From NCBI GenBank assembly GCA_000328365.1, contig KB297741.1, positions 66,845 through 130,844 of the forward strand: a stretch of 64,000 bases of DNA. Reading direction: 5' to 3'. This DNA is from Capitella teleta (taxonomy: Eukaryota; Annelida; Polychaeta; Capitellidae). A program made the translations under genes and the position numbers. Shown piece by piece: positions 60,901 to 64,000 of the stretch. The notes under the pieces were generated by a model. That model was not told the origin of the DNA, made no database searches, and was given only the letters and a program-made list of their open reading frames with translations. The first letter of the stretch is position 1, and each line of letters opens with the position of its first letter.

Positions 60901-63849
60901 TTACGGAGAAATGATTAATATGCGGGCACTTAATGATGCGTGGTTTGTGGTAGTTGTGCTTAGATACTACGCTGATTAACAGTGACCACAGTTCACCCTT
61001 GGGTCCCTTGTCTTCCGCGCGACAGACAGTGTGGAATGTGGAATGTCTGTCATTCCATCGCATCGTGACATTCTTCTCTGTTTCTATATTGCAGGAGTCT
61101 ACGTTGCCTCCGCAACACCATTCACTGTCATCTCATCGTCACTTTCATATTCAAGTACATTTTATGGCTGATCATGAACAATGTGCTTCCTAAACTCACA
61201 GATGATGACCACAATGAAATACACCAGGTACTGCAGAATTAGTCCACCTATTGACATCCCTGAACAATTTTCTTTTGTCTGGGATCCTCAGTGGGTTTGC
61301 AAGATCATCGTGGCTCTCTATAATTATATCCAAGTTGCCAACTTCTTCTGGATGCTGGTTGAGGGCTTGTACCTGCACACGATGATAGTCTGGGCATTCT
61401 CCATCGAACGAATCCGCTTCTGGTATTACGCTGTTCTTGGGTGGTGTGAGTAGTCTTTGTTTAATCCTATTTATAGAAGGCTATCCTATGGTTCTAACCT
61501 GGGTGTCCTCTCCCACCTCATTTGCATGCAAAAGGGAACAAAGCAAGCAGACCTGCCTTGCCTCGGGCGCCTTGTCACTCTCTAATCTCAGATTACAATC
61601 AGCAATTCGTTAGAATTTCAAAGGAGCTAATTTCCTGGAAACGAAGTAGCCTTCAGATGTCTTCATGTACATTTTATTTATCATATTTTTTTTAATTATC
61701 TGACTTATATGACAGAATATTCGTACTGTGCACTGTTGCTCTTCTATTTTAATTCTAAAATCAAACACCAAATCAACTATAAAATAGTCTAGTCCTTTAT
61801 ACTCTAACTTGAATAAAAGACATACACACCAAACATCACAAGCAGCTAATTAATATTGCATTTTGAATGTCATTTTCACTTCACATTGCATCACATTATG
61901 GGGTTATACACACAAGAAATACATTAAAAAAAGCAAGATTATTCTGCAAATAAAACGTTATCTGTGCAACTGAAGATACCAGGAAAACAGAAGAAAATAA
62001 TCTTGAACGTATTCAATGTAATCTCCTGAAATGTATGCACGAACTCATCAGCAGAACTGCGTCACTTGAATTTTTTAAACTTATTTCCACAAAGAACCGC
62101 ACTTGCACACATAAAATATCGGAAAACGCACCTTCAAATATGCCCTCTTATCGGAAATCATCCTCTCAAAATGGCATGCTTTACCATTCACCCAAATTAC
62201 ACTCAGAACAACTAAAGAAGAATATTGCACGTCAGACATTAAAAAGACATTTGTTTACAAGCACTCTACATCTGATCAGTTTCTTCTCCCTTTTTCATCG
62301 TGTGAATAGTCATCACTTGGATACTCATTCGTCTTATGGTTTCACATTCTGGGTCCTGACCATGAATTCCTATTTGGGATTTGCGCTGTGTTATATATTA
62401 TACTCTTTACTTTATTTCTTGTCATTTAAAATAACTTTATTCAGTTATTCAAGTATATTTAATTCATTAATTTCATTCGTTCATCTTACATTTATCTTTA
62501 TTAACTTGTTTCGCAGGTGGCCCAGCATTGGTTGTGTTAGCATGGGCGATCGTTAAAGCAAAATTTGAGAATCGTCGGTAGGTGCAACTGATTTATTCAA
62601 TTTGCTTTGTTTCATTAATATGAAACCATTTGTTATCTTTAGATGTTGGTTGCCAATGGAGAATTCCAGTTATGATTACATATACATCACACCCATTCTT
62701 GGTGTTTTGCTGGTAAGTCCATTGGAGTCATGCTCGTTAGATTGTATTGAAACCCATGTCATATTTATTGTCTGCAAGACAACATTCAAAGTGTTTTGTG
62801 GCATTGAAAACGTCAATGATGTCCACACATCGCAGTTACACATAGGGATGCGTTGATACGCAACTTTAAATTCAAATGACTAATCCCCCCTTTCCTGGTT
62901 CTATTTCATTCCACGAATTCAGCAGTTTTACCTACTCTTAATTACAGGTGAACGTAATATTTCTCGGAAGCATAGTATGGGTTTTGATCACCAAACTCCG
63001 AGCATCAAATACTCTGCAAGCCAGACAGTATCGGTTAGTATTTTCCGGATTTGTATTACAATTGATTAAAATTGTACATTTACTTTGAGAGCATTAATCT
63101 GTTTGAATGAAAACTCAAATTTCTTGACCTTTTTTGCGTTGATGAGTTTTGTGATTCCAAGAGAGTCAGTCCCTTGGGAGCGGTCCTTGAACATCATTAG
63201 CTCGGCTCGACCCTCTCCTACACCCTGCTACCCTGCCGTACATCATAACTATATTGCCCTATTTTAGTATTGTGTTCATTTCGAATTCTGTGTGTTCTCA
63301 GGAAAGCCGTGCGTGCCACGTTGATCCTGTTTCCTCTTCTTGGAGTTACGTATGTCGTGTTCATTTCACCGCCCAACGACGGAGCCCTGGCCAAACGGGC
63401 CTTCGTATACTTCAATGCTATCTTGCAATCCCTCCAAGGGCTAGCCATCGCCGTCTTCTACTGCTTTCTCAATGGCGAGGTATATAACCAGTCTATCCAT
63501 TCAAATCTCAATGTTTTTACGTCTTCAGGTGCGTAGTACAATCAGAGGTCGCGTCTCCCGGTGGCAAGAAGGGCGCAGCATAGCAACTCGCTACACCCGA
63601 GCGTCCATAGCAACCAATGCCGAGCAGATTTCATTGCGCGCCAGTTTTACGCGTGACAACACGTGTAACGGGCAAACGAGCTCAAGTCTCGGTAAAACGC
63701 TTTTCAAAAACAATAATCTTGATGCTCAGCAACAACACAGCAACGGGAAGACGTCTCCTAATCGCTCCAGTTCACCTGGAAGCAATGGTGACGGGCCTCA
63801 ACCCATGCAGACCGTGCCAATCCTGATGGTCGACGAAGAACAGCTTTAG
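23336..63849 (+). CDS. CRHR-like: Corticotropin-releasing-factor-receptor-like class B GPCR (spliced, 11 exons)
   Basis: Joining 23336-23651, 58190-58315, 58880-58971, 60344-60444, 61095-61227, 61292-61445, 62517-62577, 62643-62712, 62948-63033, 63302-63479 and 63529-63849 gives an uninterrupted 545-residue frame with GT-AG ends and matching phases throughout. Order: signal peptide (1 to about 22), N-terminal extension with three N-glycosylation sites (N32, N62, N82), hormone-receptor domain with six cysteines (99, 112, 121, 135, 154, 169), seven helices, and a 106-residue tail. The last four cysteines have the same spacing as in human CRFR1 (14, 19, 15). RSLRCLRNTIH, ITKLRAS, QYRKAVRAT and NGEVRSTIRG match CRFR closely. 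The family binds CRF/urocortin- or DH44-type peptides at the plasma membrane and usually signals through Gs and cAMP. A DH44 receptor is the same family in protostomes. Confidence 0.92.
23823..23872. other. Assembly gap (50 N)
   Basis: Fifty undetermined bases, 171 bases downstream of the exon 1B donor. A 50-base run is probably a placeholder of unknown true length. Confidence 0.99.
24273..24397. repeat. Minisatellite, 25 bp x 5
   Basis: Five head-to-tail copies of AAATGTGTATTTCCTAATTG plus GAACT, nearly identical, in the intron after exon 1B. The similarity of units suggests recent expansion. Confidence 0.95.
24398..27447. other. Intronic stretch
   Basis: No gene recognised. A small GC-rich inverted repeat (CGTAACG / CGTTACG, near 25680-25697) stands out. 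The segment 27050-27400 is GC-richer with an unrecognised open frame on each strand, directly upstream of a SINE fragment. Confidence 0.45.
27448..27550 (+). mobile_element. SINE fragment (body and tail)
   Basis: GAACCCTTGGGATCTATCGA matches the SINE body, and CGTGCCCGCACCAC then TTGGAGAAGCC align with its tail block. The tRNA head is missing or beyond recognition. + orientation, old. Confidence 0.6.
27977..28024. repeat. 24-bp tandem pair
   Basis: AATTCTCTACCAAGAGAGTT plus ACGG is followed directly by a copy with two differences. Confidence 0.8.
28186..28342. repeat. Compound microsatellite (AAAT)n, (TTA)n, (TAATAT)n
   Basis: A run of AAAT units passes into TTATTA and AATATT units over about 155 bases. 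Its start after TTTTTTTATAAAAAATAAAT resembles a LINE tail, but no LINE coding sequence precedes it. Confidence 0.9.
29406..29426 (+). repeat. G-run (about 14 G, then GCGGGG)
   Basis: A long G homopolymer on the + strand with G-quadruplex potential and high risk of sequencing error. It lies just outside the cadherin-like frame. Confidence 0.8.
29455..29640 (-). other. Possible cadherin-repeat-like exon or fragment
   Basis: On the minus strand this frame contains KIRYSLVTNNAAGSDTFAID followed by GLITG. It resembles the I-x-Y-S-L, x-N-x-x-G, F-x-I-D and x-T-G core of a cadherin repeat. It ends at AA|GTAAGC, a good splice donor (GT at 29454-29453). The upstream side lacks a clear acceptor with a pyrimidine tract, and no neighbouring cadherin exon was seen. 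Alternatives are a fragment of a pseudogene or chance similarity. I would not call a gene on this evidence. Confidence 0.22.
31943..32022 (+). mobile_element. SINE fragment (tail)
   Basis: ATATCGATAAAAGATAAATC, then CTTGGCGCCCGTACCACCCG and GGGTGGAACCGTAAAACC, match the body end and tail of the SINE family. The head is absent. + orientation. Confidence 0.65.
33291..33314 (+). other. Predicted G-quadruplex motif
   Basis: Four G-runs of three or more within 24 bases (GGGAGGGG, AGGGG, TGGG, AGGG), fitting the G3-N1-7 rule, inside a GC-rich patch. A second G-rich tract is at 33160-33178. Function unknown. Confidence 0.6.
33921..33949. repeat. Poly-T run (29 T)
   Basis: Uninterrupted T homopolymer. 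On the minus strand it is a poly-A, but no retrotransposon is recognised next to it. Confidence 0.9.
36191..36243. repeat. Two adjacent perfect hairpins
   Basis: ATACCAT-GAT-ATGGTAT (36191-36207) is followed by a 16-bp perfect inverted repeat with one central base (36211-36243, arms ACAAGTGTGTTTCATA). The flanks do not extend the symmetry, so it is not evidently a larger transposon. Confidence 0.85.
36244..39887. other. Intronic stretch
   Basis: No gene recognised. A T-rich tract occurs at 36752-36806. The segment 36980-37760 is richer in GC, with a 130-codon minus-strand frame (36986-37378) of no recognised family. Confidence 0.45.
36752..36806. repeat. T-rich tract with G interruptions
   Basis: T-runs spaced by single G or GTTTG units, then a T and C run. 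Confidence 0.8.
39870..39966 (+). repeat. Poly-T array with three CGCRTGGCTT words
   Basis: CGCGTGGCTT at 39888-39897 and CGCATGGCTT at 39928-39937 and 39956-39965 are separated by T-runs. The repeat unit is therefore a 10-base word plus a T-run of variable length. Confidence 0.85.
39967..40602. other. Intronic stretch
   Basis: AT-rich unique DNA; nothing recognised. Confidence 0.5.
40603..41501. repeat. Large fold-back (inverted repeat) element
   Basis: The left arm (about 40604-40876) and right arm (about 40897-41501) are reverse complements of each other over long blocks. The outer parts share GTTAAG, TGGCTTTAATGAAAACTTA, GGCTGACAAGTATCAAATGA and ATCGTTGC; the inner parts share CGCTATGAAGT, TTATTCTGGATCATTC and TAATGTAGA, ending at a stem GTCACTAC / GTAGTGAC around a 20-base loop (40877-40896). 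The right arm carries about 250 extra bases relative to the left, plus a SINE fragment (41284-41345). Arms differ at several sites, so it is not very recent. No transposase frame lies inside. It resembles a fold-back or MITE-type DNA element; the exact ends and target duplication are unclear. Confidence 0.75.
41284..41345 (+). mobile_element. 5'-truncated SINE tail with 12-bp target-site duplication
   Basis: The insert holds CTGGCGCCCGTATTACCCGA and GGGTGGAGCCGTAAAACC and is flanked by GCAACGATAGGG on both sides (41272-41283 and 41346-41357). The matching position of the left fold-back arm has no insert. It therefore entered the right arm after the inverted repeat formed, and it shows where the 3' end of the SINE family lies (after ACTCATTAAAC). 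Confidence 0.85.
41503..41657. mobile_element. Possible small MITE with 9-bp terminal inverted repeats
   Basis: CTCTTAGGC (41503-41511) and its reverse complement GCCTAAGAG (41649-41657) bound a 155-bp segment. Inside, GGCATCAGATAT near the left end roughly mirrors ATCTGATG near the right end (41633-41640). It abuts the fold-back element. No target-site duplication was found, so it might instead be an outer part of that element. Confidence 0.35.
41658..47779. other. Intronic stretch
   Basis: No gene recognised. The region 42000-45700 has several GC-richer patches without a coding exon I can support. A basic minus-strand frame (45301-45489) follows an acceptor-like TTATTGTTGCAG but matches no family known to me. 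AT-rich DNA follows to 47.2 kb. Confidence 0.4.
47780..47976 (+). promoter_or_regulatory. Putative promoter/5'UTR of exon 1C
   Basis: A cAMP-response-element-like TGACGTAA lies at 47783-47790, about 190 bases before the exon 1C ATG. AT-rich words such as TTAAATA (near 47755) and CTTAAAAC (near 47808) could serve as weak TATA boxes. The segment from about 47820 to the ATG is GC-richer, as in the leaders of 1A and 1B. No clear splice acceptor precedes the ATG. The role is inferred. Confidence 0.3.
47949..47975 (+). other. Upstream ORF ending one base before the exon 1C start
   Basis: ATG at 47949 opens MTAANMTI and stops at 47973-47975; the exon 1C ATG is 47977-47979. A second ATG lies in the same short frame. 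Such a close upstream frame would be expected to affect initiation at the main ATG. Confidence 0.4.
47977..48106 (+). CDS. Candidate alternative first exon 1C of CRF-receptor-like gene
   Basis: ATG at 47977 opens 43 codons plus one base, ending at ACG|GTAAGA (donor at 48107), phase 1, the same length and phase as exon 1A. The peptide starts MDTTLSNSEDLRRLRAQF and has no signal sequence. It has one cysteine, in PRLPCPPDELADSD, and ends DFEY. Joined to exon 2 the split codon is GAC and the junction reads DFEYDAGQLYCNST, in frame, with that cysteine 19 residues before the next. The predicted product is 483 residues. It lies 10 kb before exon 2 and 24 kb after exon 1B. Phase, donor, single cysteine and GC-rich leader are observed; use by the receptor gene is inference, and the exon could be unrelated. 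Confidence 0.5.
48107..48570. other. Intronic stretch
   Basis: Unique sequence; no exon recognised. Confidence 0.5.
48571..48635. repeat. AT-rich tandem repeat (TATAACTTAAT)n
   Basis: Imperfect repeats of ATAACTTAATTA over about 65 bases. Confidence 0.8.
48655..48728 (+). mobile_element. LINE 3'-terminal remnant with (TTA)n tail
   Basis: TTTTATGATCGCTATATAAA followed by ATAAATTTATTATTATT has the form of a CR1/Jockey-group LINE 3' end and resembles the tail of the element at 14200-14470. No coding part remains before it. Confidence 0.45.
48729..55254. other. Intronic stretch
   Basis: AT-rich, no gene recognised. Some GC-richer patches (50890-51260, 52200-52440, 54550-55170) hold short frames without known domains. 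Confidence 0.45.
55255..55345 (+). mobile_element. Degraded SINE fragment (body and tail)
   Basis: CACCCCTTTGGGATCTATCG aligns with the SINE body, and ATGGCGG then ATCCCGGAGGTTTTGGGGGG followed by CCGTAAAA align with the tail block, with many differences. + orientation, old copy. Confidence 0.45.
55781..56090. repeat. Minisatellite, 31 bp x 10
   Basis: Ten head-to-tail copies of a 31-bp unit built on AACTACCATTATGMTAATGA and TATAAATTA. Units differ by one to three bases: GCTAATG versus GATAATG, and TTAATAAC versus TTATTAAC. One unit is slightly shorter. Confidence 0.95.
56091..58189. other. Intronic stretch before exon 2
   Basis: No gene recognised. A minus-strand frame at 56634-56828 ends at a good donor (CAG|GTAAGG) but has no recognisable domain. 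The last 350 bases before exon 2 are GC-richer. Confidence 0.45.
58190..58315 (+). CDS. CRHR-like: CRF-receptor-like exon 2: core of hormone-receptor domain
   Basis: The exon follows the acceptor TTTATGTTCACAG and ends at AATG|GTGAGT; 126 nt, phase 1 at both ends. It encodes GQLYCNSTWDTVSCWPTTPA then GQLAVLTCPPRFEEVLLDPN. This carries cysteines 2, 3 and 4 of the domain, the conserved tryptophan after the third cysteine (C-W-P) and the P-x-x-F step. Human CRFR2 has GPYSYCNTTLDQIGTCWP at this place, and its alternative first exons join just before it, which matches the present exon boundary. This domain captures the C-terminal part of the peptide ligand. Confidence 0.93.
58880..58971 (+). CDS. 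CRHR-like: CRF-receptor-like exon 3: end of hormone-receptor domain
   Basis: 92 nt after acceptor TCAATTGCAG, ending GAG|GTAAGT in phase 0. It encodes NATRMCYPNGTWQFRSDYDH then CKPITMVNKE. Cysteines 5 and 6 and the conserved G-x-W are present; in CRFR1 these pair with cysteines 2 and 4. Two glycosylation sites (NAT, NGT) are visible. The upstream intron is 564 bp. Confidence 0.93.
60344..60444 (+). CDS. CRHR-like: CRF-receptor-like exon 4: membrane helix 1
   Basis: 101 nt between TGTCTTGCAG and CCG|GTACGT, phase 0 to 2. It encodes EDIHNFITRVIYYVGFTTSI then VALIVALCIFLYF, the stalk and helix 1 ending at the first cytoplasmic loop. The alignment with CRFR1 (VIINYLGHCISLVALLVAF) is direct. Confidence 0.92.
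61095..61227 (+). CDS. CRHR-like: CRF-receptor-like exon 5: loop 1 and helix 2
   Basis: 133 nt, phase 2 to 0, ending CAG|GTACTG. With the split arginine it encodes RSLRCLRNTIHCHLIVTFIF then KYILWLIMNNVLPKL and an acidic loop ending NEIHQ. RSLRCLRN-x-IH is nearly identical to RSIRCLRNIIH of CRFR1. The histidine is the conserved class B residue of helix 2 (2.50). Confidence 0.92.
61292..61445 (+). CDS. CRHR-like: CRF-receptor-like exon 6: helix 3, loop 2, start of helix 4
   Basis: 154 nt after a 64-bp intron, phase 0 to 1, ending GGT|GTGAGT. It encodes WVCKIIVALYNYIQVANFFW then MLVEGLYLHTMIVWAFSIER and IRFWYYAVLGW. The cysteine at the top of helix 3 should bond to the one in extracellular loop 2 (exon 8). 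E-G-x-Y-L-H is the class B helix 3 signature. Confidence 0.94.
61446..62516 (+). other. Intron 6 with a possible decayed LINE fragment
   Basis: The + strand frame around 61990-62260 contains NNLERIQCNLLKC and, about 60 codons later, SEQLKKNIARQTLKRHLF. Weakly, this resembles the end of LINE reverse-transcriptase proteins (L-x-R-x-Q-N then L-K-x-x-L-F). The similarity is too poor to be sure. The rest is AT-rich. Confidence 0.2.
62517..62577 (+). CDS. CRHR-like: CRF-receptor-like exon 7: helix 4
   Basis: 61 nt between TTGTTTCGCAG and TCG|GTAGGT, phase 1 to 2. It encodes GPALVVLAWAIVKAKFENR after the split cysteine, the rest of helix 4 and the beginning of extracellular loop 2; CRFR1 has VPFPIIVAWAIGKLYYDNE here. 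The exon is very small, which makes it easy to miss in automatic prediction. Confidence 0.92.
62643..62712 (+). CDS. CRHR-like: CRF-receptor-like exon 8: extracellular loop 2 and helix 5 start
   Basis: 70 nt after a 65-bp intron, phase 2 to 0, ending CTG|GTAAGT. It encodes CWLPMENSSYDYIYITPILG then VLL. C-W is the loop 2 pair conserved in class B receptors; CRFR1 has [20 protein letters not shown]. Confidence 0.92.
62948..63033 (+). CDS. CRHR-like: CRF-receptor-like exon 9: helix 5 and cytoplasmic loop 3
   Basis: 86 nt between TTACAG and TCG|GTTAGT, phase 0 to 2. It encodes VNVIFLGSIVWVLITKLRAS then NTLQARQY. ITKLRAS and QYRKAV (completed by exon 10) match CRFR and DH44 receptors and form the G-protein-coupling loop. 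Confidence 0.93.
63302..63479 (+). CDS. CRHR-like: CRF-receptor-like exon 10: helices 6 and 7
   Basis: 178 nt, phase 2 to 0. It encodes KAVRATLILFPLLGVTYVVF, ISPPNDGALAKRAFVYFNAI and LQSLQGLAIAVFYCFLNGE. P-L-L-G is the helix 6 kink of class B receptors, the threonine of RAT and the tyrosine of FYCF are members of the conserved polar network, and Q-G is the helix 7 pair. The donor is GAG|GTATAT, a weaker site than the others, starting a 49-bp intron. Confidence 0.94.
63529..63849 (+). CDS. CRHR-like: CRF-receptor-like exon 11: cytoplasmic tail and stop
   Basis: Acceptor TTTACGTCTTCAG, then VRSTIRGRVSRWQEGRSIAT in frame and a stop at 63847-63849; 106 residues. The beginning follows CRFR1 (VRSAIRKRWHRWQDKHSI), the part of the tail that forms helix 8. 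The remainder is not conserved: it is rich in Ser, Thr, Asn and Gln (SSSLGKT, NNN, QQQ, TSPNRSSSPG), a likely target for receptor kinases and arrestin, and ends MVDEEQL without the PDZ-binding TAV end of vertebrate CRF receptors. It is more than twice as long as the 46-residue tail of human CRFR1. Confidence 0.92.
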   Translation: MRSTIRGRVSRWQEGRSIATRYTRASIATNAEQISLRASFTRDNTCNGQTSSSLGKTLFKNNNLDAQQQHSNGKTSPNRSSSPGSNGDGPQPMQTVPILMVDEEQL

Positions 63850-64000
63850 ACGCCTTGTTCAGTGTGGCTCTGTACAGTCATCATCCAACATGCCATGTTC
63901 GTTTAATGGTCATTTCGTATATCAAGCGCTGCTGATGTGTTGAGGCTGTAATATTGTTTCGTTTGGTTATTTTTCTCTCGGGAGAAATACTTTGTTTATC
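63850..64000 (+). other. Start of 3' UTR
   Basis: Sequence after the receptor stop codon. No AATAAA polyadenylation signal occurs before the window ends, so the UTR continues outside. Confidence 0.6.

Noticed and set aside
63270-63536. Receptor ending at 63536 as the main product
   Set aside because: This frame reads through the 49-bp intron; splicing to 63529 restores the conserved VRSTIRG-x-x-x-R-W-Q tail, so the spliced form is taken as the main one.
1-64000. Retrovirus-like, Polinton or other capsid-bearing elements
   Set aside because: No protease, integrase, capsid or envelope-like frame and no long terminal repeats were recognised. The 75-bp direct repeat near the start is too short and encloses nothing coding.

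Overview
The window is eukaryotic genomic DNA from an animal. It is AT-rich and mostly non-coding, with GT-AG introns, a tRNA-derived SINE family, LINE 3' ends, a long fold-back repeat, microsatellites and a 50-base assembly gap. The one gene I recognise encodes a class B (secretin-family) G-protein-coupled receptor. Its closest match from memory is the corticotropin-releasing factor receptor (CRFR/CRHR; the protostome counterpart is the DH44 receptor). A marine invertebrate, possibly a non-vertebrate deuterostome, is my inference; the sequence does not prove it.

Layout. The gene is on the + strand. Exons 2 to 11 are packed into 58190-63849 and encode the hormone-receptor domain from its second cysteine, seven membrane helices and a long C-tail. 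All splice phases close. The clearest first exon (1B, 23336-23651) supplies a signal peptide and the first cysteine of the hormone-binding domain; spliced, it predicts 545 residues. Two further candidate first exons lie at 1588-1717 (1A) and 47977-48106 (1C). Each is 130 nt from ATG to a good GT donor in phase 1, each contains exactly one cysteine, and each would join exon 2 in frame. Vertebrate CRFR2 uses alternative first exons at this same place in the protein, so the main result is a receptor gene with possibly three alternative N-termini spread over about 46 kb. If 1A is used, almost the whole window is one transcription unit.

Introns. The spaces between 1A, 1B, 1C and exon 2 contain mainly repeats. 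These are at least seven copies or fragments of one SINE family (one nearly full copy at 20709-21100 with target-site duplications), a fold-back repeat at about 40603-41501 interrupted by a SINE fragment with its own duplication, a pair of old dispersed repeats (13.9 kb and 21.9 kb), LINE 3' ends (14.2 kb, 48.7 kb), minisatellites (104 bp x 2, 25 bp x 5, 31 bp x 10) and a perfectly repeated 75-bp segment at 393 and 1102. A small minus-strand cadherin-like reading frame at 29.5 kb is the only hint of other protein-coding material. No bacterial-type operon, CRISPR, complete tRNA gene, rRNA or retrovirus-like element was recognised.

How the parts work together (inference). The promoter chosen would set the N-terminus of the receptor (secreted-type with signal peptide from 1B; short and without one from 1A and 1C). 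The common exons give ligand-binding core, G-protein coupling and tail. A 49-bp intron just after helix 7 gives a further possible switch, because its retention would replace the whole C-tail.
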